Source of the DNA: Rheinheimera sediminis
Lineage (GTDB): Bacteria; Pseudomonadota; Gammaproteobacteria; Enterobacterales; Alteromonadaceae
Reading direction: 5' to 3'
Assembly (NCBI RefSeq): GCF_004005375.1
Contig: NZ_RZUF01000016.1
Location: 1 to 64,000 of the forward strand
DNA: 64,000 nt
A model generated the notes under the pieces. It did not search any database, had not been told where the DNA came from, and was given only the letters and a program-made list of their open reading frames with translations. A program made the translations under genes and the position numbers. This document shows, piece by piece, positions 52,296 to 64,000 of this stretch; positions within the stretch are counted from its first letter, which is position 1, and every line of letters starts with the position of its first letter.

Positions 52296-54569
52296 ATGAC
52301 TCATTCTTTGATCTACCGCCTTATTATCATGGCGCTTGGTATTCCTTATCTCGCCCATGCAGAAGAGCTAACACCTCAACCTATCCAGCAATGTTATCGA
52401 GCTGTAGAAATGCCGCCAAAGTTGAGCCAGCTGTCAGCAAAGGACAACAGGCTACAAATATTGTCTGACCGGGTCCGTATGTTGAAGGACCAAACTACTG
52501 TTTTTGATGGCAATATTGAAGTGATTTACCGCAATACGATGTTAAATGCCACAAACGCTGAGGTAAATCAGAAAAATCAAACCTTGCTAGCCAGCGGCGG
52601 TATTCAGTACTACAGCCCGGGTTTAAAAGTCAGCAGCAGTCATTTCACCGCACTGCTCAAAGAAGATAAAGCCATATTGGGTGAAGCCGATTACCAGTTG
52701 GTTAGTCAGTCTGGGCGAGGTTTTGCTCAGGAGATGAGTGCAGACAAACAGCAAATAAACTTAATCCAGGCCAGTTTCACCACCTGCCCAGCGAATGATA
52801 ATAGCTGGGCCTTGCATGCAAACAAAATTAATATCAATGCTGACGACGGCTGGGGTGAAGCCTGGCACTCTGTGATTAAAATCCAGGATGTGCCCGTCTT
52901 TTATTTGCCTTATATGACCTTTCCTGTCAGCGATAAACGCAAAAGTGGGTTATTGTTCCCAAAGATTGGTAGCTCGCAGAAATTAGGGCTGGACTTTGAG
53001 ACCCCTTATTATCTCAATCTGGCTGAAAATTATGATGCAACTATCAGCCCACGCTTTATGAGTAAAAGAGGAGCTCAACTGAACACTGAATTCCGCTATC
53101 TGACTGAGAATCACAATGGTCGACTTCAACTGGAAATTTTACCTGATGATAATGACAAACCTGCTGATTTTGGCAGTCGCTACTTAACTCATTTTAGCCA
53201 TAGCGGAGAGTTATCTGAACGTTGGCGTACCAGTGTGGATTTTACGGATGTAAGCGACGATGCCTACTTGTCTGAAATAGGGTCTGGCTACAATAACCAA
53301 AGCGATACGCAACTGTATCGCCAAGCAAGTCTGAGTTATTTTGGTGATTACCTAAACTCAGAAATCAGACTGCAAGGCTTTGAAATCCTAGGGAACTATC
53401 TGCAGTCCTACGCAGCTTTACCACAAATTAATTTGGACTCTGCAGCACCGACAGATTTAGCCGCAGGATTTGAATTTCACTGGCACAGCCAATACGCTCA
53501 TTTTCGCAATGACAGTGCTCTCATCGATAGTGCAGATCGCTTACACCTTGAACCAAGCATCATTTGGCCTTTAATCACACCAGCCTTAGAGCTTGTCGCA
53601 GAAACCAGTCTGCTGCATACCCGTTATCAGCAAAATTCCAGTCAAGACAATCTGTTGCTGCAAAAAGAAATCAGCAGAACAGTGCCTAAAGTTCAGCTCA
53701 ATGCAAAATTGAATATGGAAAGGGAATTAAGCTGGGACAATTCGGGTTCATTGCAAACGCTTGAACCTCAAATACAGTATCTGTACATTCCCTACCGCGA
53801 TCAGTCCATGATTGGGCTCTACGACACTGCACCTTTACAGGACGATTATTACGGCTTGTTCCGTGAAAACAGATATTCAGGCCTCGACAGAATTGCCGAT
53901 ACCAATCAGGTAACGCTGGGCTGGACAACTCGCCTTTATGATTCAGAAGATTCAGAGCTATTTCGTTTCAGCCTGGGTCAGATTGTGTTTCTTAATGATC
54001 CAAAGCCAATAGATCATTTATTGCCTGACGCCAAGCAACCAGCAGATTCGGTATTAGCCTCTGAGCTTTTATGGAACTGGAGCCAGGGCTGGTACTTAAA
54101 TACCGCACTGCAATATGATTCCAGTAATGAGCGGATGGTCAAAAGCAATGTCACTTTAGATTACATAGCTGATGATAAAAGCTTAATCCAGTTGAACCAC
54201 AGATACAGTCGTGAGGTCTCAGATTACGAAATTGCACAATTAGGATTTTTGGGAACCACACCAATTGACGATCAATGGAAACTGATTGCCAGTTATTATC
54301 GTGACATCAACAAGCATCATATGATAGAAGCTAACCTTGGTTTGCAATATGAATCTTGTTGCTGGGCAATTCGAGTGGTTGCTAAGCGCCAAATCAATAC
54401 CAACCTTGAATTGGCGTTAGACGATTTGTCCCAACCTCCTACCTTTGACAACGGTATAGCCGTACAATTTGTTTTAAAAGGTTTTGGTGAGGGTGCAGGT
54501 TTCTCAGTCAACGACATGTTATCGAACGGAATTTTTGGTTATAGACGCCCATATTTACTAAATAATTAA
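52296..54569 (+). CDS. LPS-assembly protein LptD
   Basis: A 757-residue outer-membrane protein inserting lipopolysaccharide into the outer leaflet with LptE. Signal peptide (MTHSLIYRLIIMALGIPYLAHA), an N-terminal OstA/jellyroll domain (about 55-190: DRVRMLKDQTTVFDGNIEV), and a large barrel (about 215-757) with FPVSDKRKSGLLFPKIG. Disulfide cysteines are present (CYRAVE, TCPAND and CCWAIR). First gene of the conserved lptD-surA-pdxA-rsmA-apaG-apaH operon. Confidence 0.94.
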   Translation: MTHSLIYRLIIMALGIPYLAHAEELTPQPIQQCYRAVEMPPKLSQLSAKDNRLQILSDRVRMLKDQTTVFDGNIEVIYRNTMLNATNAEVNQKNQTLLASGGIQYYSPGLKVSSSHFTALLKEDKAILGEADYQLVSQSGRGFAQEMSADKQQINLIQASFTTCPANDNSWALHANKININADDGWGEAWHSVIKIQDVPVFYLPYMTFPVSDKRKSGLLFPKIGSSQKLGLDFETPYYLNLAENYDATISPRFMSKRGAQLNTEFRYLTENHNGRLQLEILPDDNDKPADFGSRYLTHFSHSGELSERWRTSVDFTDVSDDAYLSEIGSGYNNQSDTQLYRQASLSYFGDYLNSEIRLQGFEILGNYLQSYAALPQINLDSAAPTDLAAGFEFHWHSQYAHFRNDSALIDSADRLHLEPSIIWPLITPALELVAETSLLHTRYQQNSSQDNLLLQKEISRTVPKVQLNAKLNMERELSWDNSGSLQTLEPQIQYLYIPYRDQSMIGLYDTAPLQDDYYGLFRENRYSGLDRIADTNQVTLGWTTRLYDSEDSELFRFSLGQIVFLNDPKPIDHLLPDAKQPADSVLASELLWNWSQGWYLNTALQYDSSNERMVKSNVTLDYIADDKSLIQLNHRYSREVSDYEIAQLGFLGTTPIDDQWKLIASYYRDINKHHMIEANLGLQYESCCWAIRVVAKRQINTNLELALDDLSQPPTFDNGIAVQFVLKGFGEGAGFSVNDMLSNGIFGYRRPYLLNN

Positions 54570-54580
54570 TGTAGGAACCT

Positions 54581-55873
54581 ATGAAGTTACAACTTTTGAT
54601 TGCCAGCTCTGTGGCCGCATTTCTGGTCTTTTCGAGCCAGGCGGCAGAACAAAAGATCGACGGCGTTGCTGCTATAGTCAACAACGGTGTCGTATTGGAT
54701 ACTGAAGTGACCGACATGGTCAACAAAGTGAAACGCAATGCTCAAAGCCAAGGGCAAACTTTACCTTCAGACCGCGCTTTACGCACTCAGGCATTGGAGC
54801 GTTTGATCAGTAATAGTTTGCAAATGCAGATGGCAAGCCGCATGGGATTGCAGATCACTGACCCGCAACTGGATCAAGCACTGGAAAACGTAGCCAGAGG
54901 CGAAAACCTGACGATGGACCAATTCCGGCAACGTATAGTGGCGGAAGAAGGCGACTATCAACAGTTTAGAGAACGTTTCCGAGAAGAAATCACTACGGGT
55001 GAAGTTTTGAGGGCGAATGTACAACGCCGTATCTATATCAGCCCTCAGGAAATAGACAGCCTGATGAAAGTAATGGAAGAACAAGGCGCTTCGAATGAGC
55101 AATACAATATTGGTCACATTCTGATCTCTATTCCAAGTCAGGGTAGCTCAGAAGAAATAGCTGAAGCCAAAGATCGTGCCGACAAAGTGATGAAGTTATT
55201 GCGGGAAGGTAGCGATTTTAAAAAGTTGGCTATTGCCTCCTCGTCTGATGGCACTGCTCTTGACGGAGGTGACATGGGCTGGATGAACATTAATGAAATG
55301 CCTACCCTTTTTTCTGATGCGATTCGCGGCAAAAAGAAAACAGATATGATAGGTCCTTTGCGCTCAGGTGCTGGTTTTCATATTCTGACTATTTTTGATA
55401 TTCGCGGTGCCAATGTGGCGGAGATGAATGAAGTAAAATCTCGCCATGTGTTGATCAAACCATCGATCATCATGAGCGAAGAAAAAGCCCGTGATACCTT
55501 AAAGCAGTTTGCAGCTGACTTTAAAGCCGGCAAAGCAGATTTCGCCGAATTTGCCAGCGCAAACTCTGAAGACCCGGGTTCAAAGCTAAAAGGTGGTGAT
55601 TTGGGTTGGGCGGATCCGGCTATGTATGTACCTGCCTTTCGCGATACATTAAACAGCCTGCAATTGCAGGAGCTAAGTGAACCTTTCCGCACTGAACATG
55701 GCTGGCATATAGTGCAGTTATTAGACAAACGCGTAGTTGATATGACGGCAGAAAAAAAGCAGGACCAAGTCTATCGTATGTTGTTTAATCGCCGCTTCAA
55801 CGAAGAACAAGCTAACTTTCTGCGTGAACTTCGTGATCAGGCTTTTATCGAAGTACTGGCGGATACTGAATGA
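54581..55873 (+). CDS. Periplasmic chaperone/PPIase SurA
   Basis: A 430-residue periplasmic chaperone for outer-membrane proteins: signal peptide (to SSQAA), an N-terminal chaperone domain (about 25-165), two parvulin domains (about 170-275 with [11 protein letters not shown], and 285-385 with [10 protein letters not shown]), and a C-terminal helix. It begins 12 bases after lptD, one of its main clients, and overlaps pdxA by ATGA. Confidence 0.94.
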   Translation: MKLQLLIASSVAAFLVFSSQAAEQKIDGVAAIVNNGVVLDTEVTDMVNKVKRNAQSQGQTLPSDRALRTQALERLISNSLQMQMASRMGLQITDPQLDQALENVARGENLTMDQFRQRIVAEEGDYQQFRERFREEITTGEVLRANVQRRIYISPQEIDSLMKVMEEQGASNEQYNIGHILISIPSQGSSEEIAEAKDRADKVMKLLREGSDFKKLAIASSSDGTALDGGDMGWMNINEMPTLFSDAIRGKKKTDMIGPLRSGAGFHILTIFDIRGANVAEMNEVKSRHVLIKPSIIMSEEKARDTLKQFAADFKAGKADFAEFASANSEDPGSKLKGGDLGWADPAMYVPAFRDTLNSLQLQELSEPFRTEHGWHIVQLLDKRVVDMTAEKKQDQVYRMLFNRRFNEEQANFLRELRDQAFIEVLADTE

Positions 55874-56868
55874 CCTTAAAGATCGCAATCACCCCAGGTG
55901 AGCCTGCAGGTATAGGTCCTGATCTGGTGGTGATGTTGGCACAACAAAGCTGGCCAGTGCAGCTGGTTGTATGTGCTAACGCGGAAATGTTAAAACAAAG
56001 GGCGGCAATGCTGAAGCTGCCGCTTCAGCTTCTGCCTTATGACCCTGCTCAGCCTGCACAACCTCAACAAGCAGGCACTCTTAGCTGTGTTGATTTTTCT
56101 ACTGAAGCAGCTGTAGTAGCAGGTCAATTGAATGAAGCCAACGGTCGTTATGTGGTGGAGACTCTGCACTATGTAGGTGAACAGTGTATGTCTGCTGAAT
56201 TTGATGCGATAGTTACAGGCCCTGTCCACAAAGGCAATATTAATAAAGCCGGTATTCCTTTCAGTGGCCACACCGAATATTTTGCGCATCTTTCCAACAC
56301 GCCTTATGTAGTCATGATGTTGGCGACTGAAGGTTTACGGGTTGCACTGGCAACAACTCATATACCACTGGCTTATGTGGCCAAAGCTATTACCAAAGAG
56401 CGCTTGCACAAAGTGATCTCGGTATTGCATCACGACTTACAAACTAAGTTTGCCATCGCCTCCCCCGTTATTTATGTCTGCGGTTTAAATCCGCATGCCG
56501 GAGAAGACGGGCATCTTGGACGCGAAGAAATAGATATCATCAGTCCGGCTTTGGAAGAACTACGTTTACAAGGCATGAACCTGATAGGTCCTTTGCCCGC
56601 TGATACCTTGTTTCAGGCTAAATACCTGGATCACGCCGACGCAGTCTTGGCGATGTACCATGACCAAGGCTTACCTGTGCTGAAACATAAAGGTTTTGGT
56701 CGTTCGGTGAATATCAGCCTTGGTTTACCTTTAATCAGAACATCAGTCGACCATGGTACTGCGCTGGATTTAGCCGGCACAGGAAAAGCCGACCCCGGAA
56801 GTTTATTCCATGCCCTGGAACAAGCCATTTATTTAGCGCAAAGAGCCAAGTTATCACATGACAGATAA
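55870..56868 (+). CDS. 4-hydroxythreonine-4-phosphate dehydrogenase PdxA
   Basis: A 332-residue NAD-dependent enzyme of pyridoxal 5'-phosphate synthesis. Signatures are [13 protein letters not shown] at the N-terminus, [22 protein letters not shown], metal-site His residues in [11 protein letters not shown] and [11 protein letters not shown]. It overlaps surA (ATGA) and rsmA (11 bases), so it is co-translated with both. Confidence 0.95.
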   Translation: MTLKIAITPGEPAGIGPDLVVMLAQQSWPVQLVVCANAEMLKQRAAMLKLPLQLLPYDPAQPAQPQQAGTLSCVDFSTEAAVVAGQLNEANGRYVVETLHYVGEQCMSAEFDAIVTGPVHKGNINKAGIPFSGHTEYFAHLSNTPYVVMMLATEGLRVALATTHIPLAYVAKAITKERLHKVISVLHHDLQTKFAIASPVIYVCGLNPHAGEDGHLGREEIDIISPALEELRLQGMNLIGPLPADTLFQAKYLDHADAVLAMYHDQGLPVLKHKGFGRSVNISLGLPLIRTSVDHGTALDLAGTGKADPGSLFHALEQAIYLAQRAKLSHDR

Positions 56869-57673
56869 AGTACACCTGGGACACACAGCACGAAAACGTT
56901 TTGGTCAGAACTTCTTACACGACCCTGTCGTCATTGAACGTATTGTAAAAGCCATTAATCCAAAACCAACAGATGTATTGGTTGAAATAGGTCCAGGCTT
57001 GGGCGCTATTACTGAGCCTGTCGTAGAAAAGGCCGGTCACCTGACAGTCATAGAACTGGATAGAGACCTTGCCCAACGTTTACAGGAACATCCTGTGATG
57101 GCTGGGAAACTGATTATCCATCAGGCTGATGCAATGAAATTTGATTTTCGTCAGTTAGTGCAACCCGGTAAAAAATTGAAAGTATTCGGTAACTTGCCTT
57201 ACAACATCTCTACGCCTCTGTTATTCCACCTTTTTGACTATGCAGACGATATTGAAAATATGCATTTTATGCTGCAAAAAGAAGTGGTAGAGCGCATGAC
57301 TGCAGGACATGGTTCCAAAACTTATGGACGCCTATCGGTGATGACGCAGTTCTTTTGTCATGCAATGCCGGTAGTTGAAGTAGGCCCAGGTGCATTCAAG
57401 CCAGCACCTAAAGTTCATTCAGCTGTGGTACGCCTTATCCCTAAACCAATTTCAGAACGCCAGGATGTACCTGTCGCTGTATTAAACAGAGTTTGTCTGG
57501 AAGCATTTAACCAGCGCCGTAAGACGCTACGAAACTGCTTCAGCAACTTCGCAACCGCTGAACAAATCATAGAAATGGGGATAGACCCAAGCTTACGCCC
57601 TGAACAACTGAGTGTTGAGCAATTTATTGGTATCGCACGTTGGCTGCATCAGCAAGAGCAACATCAATTATGA
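56858..57673 (+). CDS. 16S rRNA dimethyladenosine transferase RsmA (KsgA)
   Basis: A 271-residue methyltransferase that dimethylates A1518 and A1519 of 16S rRNA. The opening [11 protein letters not shown], the SAM motif [11 protein letters not shown] and the catalytic NLPYNIS are complete. It overlaps pdxA by 11 bases and apaG by ATGA, as usual in gammaproteobacteria. Loss would give kasugamycin resistance. Confidence 0.95.
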   Translation: MTDKVHLGHTARKRFGQNFLHDPVVIERIVKAINPKPTDVLVEIGPGLGAITEPVVEKAGHLTVIELDRDLAQRLQEHPVMAGKLIIHQADAMKFDFRQLVQPGKKLKVFGNLPYNISTPLLFHLFDYADDIENMHFMLQKEVVERMTAGHGSKTYGRLSVMTQFFCHAMPVVEVGPGAFKPAPKVHSAVVRLIPKPISERQDVPVAVLNRVCLEAFNQRRKTLRNCFSNFATAEQIIEMGIDPSLRPEQLSVEQFIGIARWLHQQEQHQL

Positions 57674-58047
57674 CCCTGAGTTTTGAAATACCTGTCTCAG
57701 TTGAGACTTTTTATGTGGCAGCTCAATCGGATGCTGCTTCAAGCAGGTATGTTTTTGCTTATACCATTACTATCAAAAACAATAGCTCTGAGACTGTACA
57801 GCTACTCAAACGCTATTGGCTTATCACAGACGCAAATGGTAAAGAAACTGAAGTACATGGTGACGGCGTAGTGGGCGAGCAACCACAACTCGCGCCAGGT
57901 TCAAGTTACAGCTATACCAGTGGCGCTGTTTTAGAAACCCCAGTTGGTACCATGCAAGGTCACTATGAAATGACAAGCCAAAGCCAAGTAAGCTTTAAGA
58001 CCGCTATTCCGTTATTTCGTTTAGCTTTGCCTAATATTCTGAACTAA
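57670..58047 (+). CDS. ApaG (Co2+/Mg2+ efflux-associated) protein
   Basis: A 125-residue immunoglobulin-like beta protein with family signatures [31 protein letters not shown] and MQGHYEM. Its exact role is unsettled; mutants in enterics affect Co resistance. It starts at the ATGA overlap with rsmA and precedes apaH by 4 bases. Confidence 0.93.
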   Translation: MTLSFEIPVSVETFYVAAQSDAASSRYVFAYTITIKNNSSETVQLLKRYWLITDANGKETEVHGDGVVGEQPQLAPGSSYSYTSGAVLETPVGTMQGHYEMTSQSQVSFKTAIPLFRLALPNILN

Positions 58048-58051
58048 CCTT

Positions 58052-58849
58052 ATGGCAAGTTATGTTATAGGGGATGTGCAAGGCTGCTTCAAGCAGCTTC
58101 AATCTCTGTTAGCTAAAATCAACTTTGATCCAAAAGCGGATGAATTATGGTTTTGCGGTGACTTAGTGGCACGGGGTCCAGACTCATTAGCGACCTTGCG
58201 TTTTATACATGCTTTGGGCACAAAAGCAAAAATAGTACTAGGGAATCATGATTTACATTTTTTAGCCTGTGTCTATGGGTTTGCCAAAGTCGACCCTAAA
58301 GATCAACTTGATGAGTTGCTAAAAGCCCCTGATCTATCTGAGCTTGTGAATTGGCTTCAACAACAACCTCTAATGCATTTTGACGCAGAACGAAATGTGC
58401 TACTTGTGCATGCAGGTTTAGCTCCGGATTGGGATTTATCTGTAGCACTGACCACAACAGCAGAGGTCAGCCAACTGTTAAAAGACTCGCCGGAAAAGCT
58501 GTTTGCCGTGATGTATGGTAACACCCCTAGTCTTTGGTCTGATGCGAAAACTGATGAAGATCGCTGGCGTTTCGCCATCAACAGTTGTACCAGAATGAGG
58601 TTTTGTCTTTCAAATGGAGCACTTGAACTCAAAGAAAAGCGCCACCCGGAAAAAGTAACTACTCTGCGTCCATGGTATGAGTTCTGGGAACGAAAATCGC
58701 ACCCTATGATCTTTTTTGGGCATTGGGCAGCTTTGATGGGGCATAGCCCAGTTGATGGCATTTATGCTTTGGACACTGGGTGTGTTTGGGGAAATTATTT
58801 AACAGCCTATTGTATTGAAACAACACAGCGTTATAGTGTTTGTGACTAA
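58052..58849 (+). CDS. Diadenosine tetraphosphatase ApaH
   Basis: A 265-residue metallophosphatase cleaving Ap4A and Np4-type RNA caps. Motifs are YVIGDVQGCFKQLQ (GDxxG), FCGDLVARGPDS (GDxVxRG), GNHDLHFL and the closing FFGHWAALMG. It is the last gene of the lptD operon; no clear terminator follows. Confidence 0.95.
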   Translation: MASYVIGDVQGCFKQLQSLLAKINFDPKADELWFCGDLVARGPDSLATLRFIHALGTKAKIVLGNHDLHFLACVYGFAKVDPKDQLDELLKAPDLSELVNWLQQQPLMHFDAERNVLLVHAGLAPDWDLSVALTTTAEVSQLLKDSPEKLFAVMYGNTPSLWSDAKTDEDRWRFAINSCTRMRFCLSNGALELKEKRHPEKVTTLRPWYEFWERKSHPMIFFGHWAALMGHSPVDGIYALDTGCVWGNYLTAYCIETTQRYSVCD

Positions 58850-58956
58850 AAATAAAGCTATAATGCTTCGCTATTTAAAACGTTGTACATTGAATTTTTA
58901 TTGTGTGGTGACAGGGCCAATAATGCCCTTTTAGCCTGGATACTGGGAGTAAGGTT

Positions 58957-60969
58957 ATGAAGTTAACGGTAGCACTTCGGATTATTGGTGGTTTTGGTGT
59001 CATTTCACTCCTGCTACTGGTGATCGGTATTACCTCGTACATGAGCTTGAATAGTATCAATGCCTCAACCACGCAAGTAAACGAAATATCTATACCAGCA
59101 CTTGAAAACAGTGCAGTGTTACAAAGTGAATTTGTGACAATGAGCAAAATCAGTTTGCAGGCTTTTTATGCAACTGAAGTGAAACAAATAAAAGAGCTGG
59201 AAACACAGATTGCTAAAGAATATGTGTTATATGAAAACGCAGCAAAAGCACTAGAAGGCGTAGTCACCTCCGAGGATACGCTAGCTAAGTCGTTTAAAGA
59301 GGTCTCTGCCGCTTTTGCAGCATTAAGTCCCATCAGTAAAAAACTATTTGTTGAATTAAGCAAAAGCTTGACTCTCCGTGATCAAATCACAAGTCAATTA
59401 TCCGACGTAGAACTTAACGCAGACGATTCAGCTTCGTTATTGCTCGATTTTAGTGATGTCAGAGATGTAAATCGCCGTTTTCCTGAAGCAAGTAAAGCAG
59501 CAACTGAATTGGAAACTGGTTTGAATACGCTCGTAAGCGTGGTCGTTGATTTAACCCGCACCACCTCAGTTACTACAGCAGACACAATTGCCAACGAAGT
59601 AAAATCACGATTGGAAGGTGTGACTCAGCAGATGAATACCATTAAGACTGAAGCTGGTGCTGGTGTAGATATGGTTGCCGATTTAGATGAGAAAATCACC
59701 GCTATCAATGATTTATTGGCTGGTGATGAAGGCATACTGACGTTAAAAGCACAAATGTTGGCAGCCTCTGCTGAAGCTCAAAAATTACTGGCTCAGACTG
59801 AGACACACAACAAAACAGCGCTGGACAGTTTGAACCAACTGTTATCAGGTGCCAGAACTGTAGCGGGTGAAATTCAGGCTGAAGCTCAATCTGATGTATC
59901 AAGCGCTATTACAACTATCTTCCTTGTGGTGCTGATCTCTATTGGTTTGGCCGTAGGTATAGCTATGGTGACAGTACGCAGCATCACAGTTCCATTGTCT
60001 AAAGTGAACGAAATTTTAGGTGTGGTTGCTTCAGGTGACTTAACTAAACGCCTGGATGATAAAGCTCAGGATGAATTTGGTGATCTGGCGCGTAACTGCA
60101 ACCAGGTTATTACTAACTTACGACAGCTGATCCAAGGCATTATCTCACGCTCCACTCAGCTTGCTGCAGCATCTGAGCAGACTTCAGCAATTACCATAGA
60201 GACCACTACTGCCATTCGTGAACAAAAATCACAAGTGACTCAGGCCGCTACAGCAACAACTGAAATGAGCAGCACCTCACAAGGTGTAATGCAAAGCTCA
60301 AATGATGCTTTGGCCGAAATTAAGAACGCAGACAGTGAAGCTGAACGGGTTAAGGTTATTTCTGAAAATAACAAGCAGACCATACTGCAGTTGTCTAAAG
60401 AAGTGGATCAGGCTTCCACTGTGATCAATAAACTGCATAAAGACAGCGCTTCAATCGGCAGCATCCTTGATGTGATCCGTGGCATAGCAGAACAAACCAA
60501 CTTGCTGGCATTAAACGCTGCTATCGAAGCAGCTCGCGCTGGCGAACAAGGTCGTGGTTTTGCTGTAGTAGCAGATGAAGTTCGCTCTCTGGCGAGCAAA
60601 ACTCAAGCATCGACTCAGGAAATACAGGCGATGATTCAGGTGCTGCAAACCGGAGCTCACGCAGCTGTCGAAGCGATGAACAAAGGTAAGAAGCAGGCTG
60701 AAAATTGTGTGACTCAAACTGAAGTTGCAGCTCAGGCCCTTGAGTCTATTACTAATGCGGTTCATCTTGCACATGACATGAGTGAGCAAATCTCTCATGC
60801 TGCCAAAGAACAAAATCAGGTTTCAAACGAAATAAGCCATCTGTTGGAATCTATTGTGACTATTGCTGAACAAACAGCTTCAGGTGCTGAACAAACCTCT
60901 CAATCCAGTCATGAAGTGGCTCGATTAGCAGAAGAATTACGCCAGTCTGTAGATCAGTTCAAAGTTTGA
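58957..60969 (+). CDS. Methyl-accepting chemotaxis protein
   Basis: A 670-residue chemoreceptor: TM1 ([19 protein letters not shown]), a helical periplasmic sensor (about 35-320), TM2 ([19 protein letters not shown]), HAMP, and a signalling domain with the conserved tip [20 protein letters not shown] and [15 protein letters not shown]. No C-terminal CheR pentapeptide is seen. Ligand unknown. TGGGAG precedes the ATG; a long terminator follows. Confidence 0.93.
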   Translation: MKLTVALRIIGGFGVISLLLLVIGITSYMSLNSINASTTQVNEISIPALENSAVLQSEFVTMSKISLQAFYATEVKQIKELETQIAKEYVLYENAAKALEGVVTSEDTLAKSFKEVSAAFAALSPISKKLFVELSKSLTLRDQITSQLSDVELNADDSASLLLDFSDVRDVNRRFPEASKAATELETGLNTLVSVVVDLTRTTSVTTADTIANEVKSRLEGVTQQMNTIKTEAGAGVDMVADLDEKITAINDLLAGDEGILTLKAQMLAASAEAQKLLAQTETHNKTALDSLNQLLSGARTVAGEIQAEAQSDVSSAITTIFLVVLISIGLAVGIAMVTVRSITVPLSKVNEILGVVASGDLTKRLDDKAQDEFGDLARNCNQVITNLRQLIQGIISRSTQLAAASEQTSAITIETTTAIREQKSQVTQAATATTEMSSTSQGVMQSSNDALAEIKNADSEAERVKVISENNKQTILQLSKEVDQASTVINKLHKDSASIGSILDVIRGIAEQTNLLALNAAIEAARAGEQGRGFAVVADEVRSLASKTQASTQEIQAMIQVLQTGAHAAVEAMNKGKKQAENCVTQTEVAAQALESITNAVHLAHDMSEQISHAAKEQNQVSNEISHLLESIVTIAEQTASGAEQTSQSSHEVARLAEELRQSVDQFKV

Positions 60970-60982
60970 ACTGATCTCTAGC

Positions 60983-61022
60983 TTAAATAAAAAATCCGCC
61001 TTTAGGCGGATTTTTTATTTAA
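60983..61022. terminator. Bidirectional terminator between receptor and DUF3718 gene
   Basis: An 18-bp perfect stem with TTTA loop: core AATCCGCC/GGCGGATT extended by A- and T-rich flanks, so each strand ends in a U-tract. It serves the chemoreceptor on plus and the gene at 61037 on minus. Confidence 0.93.
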
Positions 61023-61036
61023 ATTGTGTGAATAGT

Positions 61037-61417
61037 TTAATCGCCACTACCAGCTCGTTCTTTCAACACAGCCAATAAAGGTGATGCAGCAAAACCATTG
61101 CCTTCAGCCCAGGCAGCATCTCCTGCAGCTGCAACATGAGCTGAGGGTAGCTGTTTAACAATGAACTCGCCAACATCGGCAGCATTATGCTTAATCGCAA
61201 ACCGAACCAGACTATCACCGTTACAGGTCACACCATCATAAATATTACGTAAACGCAGGCGGTAGTCACTTAACACTTTGCGTAATCTATTCTTATCGTC
61301 AGCCTTGACATAATCGCACATCGAAGCCGCTAACTGGTCGTCAGCATGCACCACCGGAGCCACTAATACTGCACCGGCCACCACTACACCACAGAACACT
61401 GCTGGCAACAATTTCAT
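61037..61417 (-). CDS. DUF3718 exported protein
   Basis: A 126-residue exported protein with a signal peptide ending VVHADD and the family pattern LAASMCDYVKADDKNRLRKVL; two Cys (in SMCDY and VTCNG) may form a disulfide. Family DUF3718 has no known function. AGGAG lies before the ATG. It stands alone between the receptor terminator and folA. Confidence 0.78.
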   Translation of the reverse strand: MKLLPAVFCGVVVAGAVLVAPVVHADDQLAASMCDYVKADDKNRLRKVLSDYRLRLRNIYDGVTCNGDSLVRFAIKHNAADVGEFIVKQLPSAHVAAAGDAAWAEGNGFAASPLLAVLKERAGSGD

Positions 61418-61494
61418 ACATCACTCCTGAATCAGTCAAAAAACAGACAAATTCATAGTAGCAATATGTAGCAAGAGGCGCAATGAAGACCTGT

Positions 61495-61983
61495 TTATTC
61501 TCTGTTCAGTGTACGGAAATGATAGGAATGGGGATTTTGAGGGTCGGGTGGATGTGACTCTGAAGCAACTTCAAGCCAGTTCGCAGCTTTACTATAATCA
61601 GGGAAAAAAGCATCGCCTTCAACGCTAAGATCAATATCGGTAATATACAGAGTGTCAGCTAAAGGCAGTACCTGACGATAAATCTCAGCTCCACCTATAA
61701 CCATCACCTCATCTTCGTGCTTCACCAAAGCAAATGCCTGCTCAATGCTTTGCACCCAGTCTGCATCAGTACTGAGCGCTCCGCTCTGCCTGCTGATCAC
61801 AATATTACGGCGACCTGGCAAGGCTTTACCTATAGATTGATACGTTTTACGGCCCATAATCACCGGCTTACCTAAAGTCACTTTTTTAAAATGCTTCAGA
61901 TCAGCCGGTAAATGCCAAGGCATCTGGTTGTTTTTGCCGATGACTCTGTTATTGGCCATAGCCGCTATCATTGCAATCCGCAT
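61495..61983 (-). CDS. Dihydrofolate reductase FolA
   Basis: A 162-residue enzyme reducing dihydrofolate with NADPH; the trimethoprim target. Motifs are MIAAMANNRVIGKNNQMPWHLPADL (split here: GKNNQMPWHLPADLKHF), MGRKTYQSIG and VIGGAEIY. ATG 61983 has GAGGTGA just upstream, overlapping the obgE stop, which implies coupling. The frame is open further upstream inside obgE, but the family start fits here. Confidence 0.94.
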   Translation of the reverse strand: MRIAMIAAMANNRVIGKNNQMPWHLPADLKHFKKVTLGKPVIMGRKTYQSIGKALPGRRNIVISRQSGALSTDADWVQSIEQAFALVKHEDEVMVIGGAEIYRQVLPLADTLYITDIDLSVEGDAFFPDYSKAANWLEVASESHPPDPQNPHSYHFRTLNRE

Positions 61984-61990
61984 TCTCACC

Positions 61991-63160
<1,170 letters not shown>

Positions 63161-63293
63161 CTAAAAAAACTATGGCTCATTATACTATCAATTCTGCCCG
63201 CACATGAATGCACATAGCTGGGCTCTGATGAATTGAAAGCAACAAAACTGATATTCAGTACATTGAATAATCAGACTTTGATCGATTCTTAAT

Positions 63294-63322
63294 AAAAAAG
63301 CCCCGCACTAGGCGGGGCTTTT
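63294..63322 (-). terminator. rplU-rpmA terminator
   Basis: GCCCCGC/GCGGGGC stem with a 5-base loop and TTTTTT on the minus strand, 16 bp after the rpmA stop. It separates the ribosomal genes from obgE. Confidence 0.92.
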
Positions 63323-63337
63323 CGAATCTATGCGTCG

Positions 63338-63595
63338 TTATTCGCTAACGATGCTTACGAACTTGCGATTGTTTTCGCCTTTCGTTTCGAATTGCACTTT
63401 ACCGTCAGTTAAGGCGAATAATGTGTGGTCTTTACCTATACCAACATTACTACCAGCGTGGAACTTAGTACCACGTTGACGAACGATGATGTTACCAGCT
63501 AACACTGACTCACCACCAAAACGTTTCACACCTAAGCGTTTCGCTTCTGAATCGCGACCGTTACGAGTGCTACCTACACCTTTTTTACTTGCCAT
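63338..63595 (-). CDS. Ribosomal protein L27
   Basis: An 85-residue L27 (RpmA), with the N-terminus [20 protein letters not shown] reaching the peptidyl-transferase centre and body RRGTKFHAG-type text ([19 protein letters not shown]). No Firmicute-style cleaved N-extension. It follows rplU after 18 bases. Confidence 0.97.
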   Translation of the reverse strand: MASKKGVGSTRNGRDSEAKRLGVKRFGGESVLAGNIIVRQRGTKFHAGSNVGIGKDHTLFALTDGKVQFETKGENNRKFVSIVSE

Positions 63596-63613
63596 GAGTA
63601 GTTACTCCTTCGA

Positions 63614-63922
63614 TTACGCGCTGATGCCGGTAATTTTCACTTCTGTAAACCACTGGCGGTGACCAGCTTGTTTACGGTAGTGCTTACGACGACGGAATTT
63701 GACGATTTTAACTTTATCGCCACGGCCATGGTTGACCACTTCCGCTGTTACTTTACTGCCTTCAACTAAAGGAGTACCGATCTTGATGTCTTCGCCGTTA
63801 GCGATCATCAGAGCTGAAAATTCAATAGTTGCGCCGGTTTCTAAGTCTAGTTTTTCTAGACGAAGGGTTTGCCCTTCCGTTACACGGTGCTGTTTACCAC
63901 CACTTTGGAAAACCGCGTACAT
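63614..63922 (-). CDS. Ribosomal protein L21
   Basis: A 102-residue L21 (RplU): [18 protein letters not shown] at the N-terminus and [20 protein letters not shown] near the C-terminus. ATG 63922, with GGAG upstream, is the family start; an in-frame start 54 bases earlier is spurious. First gene of rplU-rpmA. Confidence 0.97.
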   Translation of the reverse strand: MYAVFQSGGKQHRVTEGQTLRLEKLDLETGATIEFSALMIANGEDIKIGTPLVEGSKVTAEVVNHGRGDKVKIVKFRRRKHYRKQAGHRQWFTEVKITGISA

Positions 63923-63965
63923 AGTTAACTCCGTACAAATCACGCCGACTTTTAAGGGCGTGTTA

Positions 63966-63996
63966 ATTATAATCACAGGGCGCGAATTGTACGCAA
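63966..63996 (-). promoter_or_regulatory. Probable rplU promoter
   Basis: A perfect TATAAT (63966-63971 on the minus strand) lies 44 bp before the L21 ATG, with TTGCGT 19 bp further upstream. Spacing is 2 bp longer than ideal, so the -35 assignment is tentative; the -10 is good. Confidence 0.5.
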
Positions 63997-64000
63997 TTTC

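Overview
The window reads as a gammaproteobacterial chromosome. The conserved block lptD-surA-pdxA-rsmA-apaG-apaH, rplU-rpmA-obgE-folA, rapA, djlA, the MurU/AmgK muropeptide-recycling pair and an OmpA porin fit the Alteromonadales/Chromatiales side. A Rheinheimera-like genus is my best guess from gene content and moderate GC; this is inference only.

Region 1 (1-2772) is one end of an integrative element: a P4-type tyrosine integrase, an unrecognised gene coupled to it, an AlpA-like regulator, and a gene cut by the window edge. It ends at a 48-bp remnant of the 3' half of a tRNA-Ile2(CAU) gene. A gene-poor stretch (2773-3184) and an orphan secreted protein follow.

Region 2 (4346-12549) is a zinc-acquisition locus. 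A TonB receptor with His-rich loops plus a beta-propeller lipoprotein is divergent from merC-like, cobW, DUF1826, zrgA-like, zur and a second cobW. A 19/23 match to the Zur box sits between the two operons.

Region 3 (12544-24311) holds a diguanylate cyclase, a deaminase, the tRNA-hydroxylation gene trhP with a ferredoxin, hemN, and an RND efflux operon whose TetR regulator is its last gene; a near-perfect palindrome lies at the operon's start.

Region 4 (24304-32578) is accessory: a voltage-gated sodium channel, a PI-PLC-like phospholipase, an orphan JetD-like TOPRIM protein, a GlxA-type regulator and a patatin autotransporter. Between the TOPRIM gene and a DUF3429 gene lies a PhoB-type promoter followed about 70 bp later by a strong intrinsic terminator, predicting a phosphate-starvation small RNA of about 98 nt or a leader attenuator.

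Region 5 (32830-38182) has four overlapping genes: a c-di-GMP phosphodiesterase with degenerate GGDEF, a DUF3034 protein, a lipidated truncated haemoglobin and a D-2-hydroxyacid dehydrogenase. A glycerate-kinase-like gene faces them.

Region 6 (38263-64000) is mostly housekeeping: pseudouridine synthases, phoH, rapA, ompA, djlA, murU/amgK, the lptD operon, a chemoreceptor, folA, obgE and rplU-rpmA.
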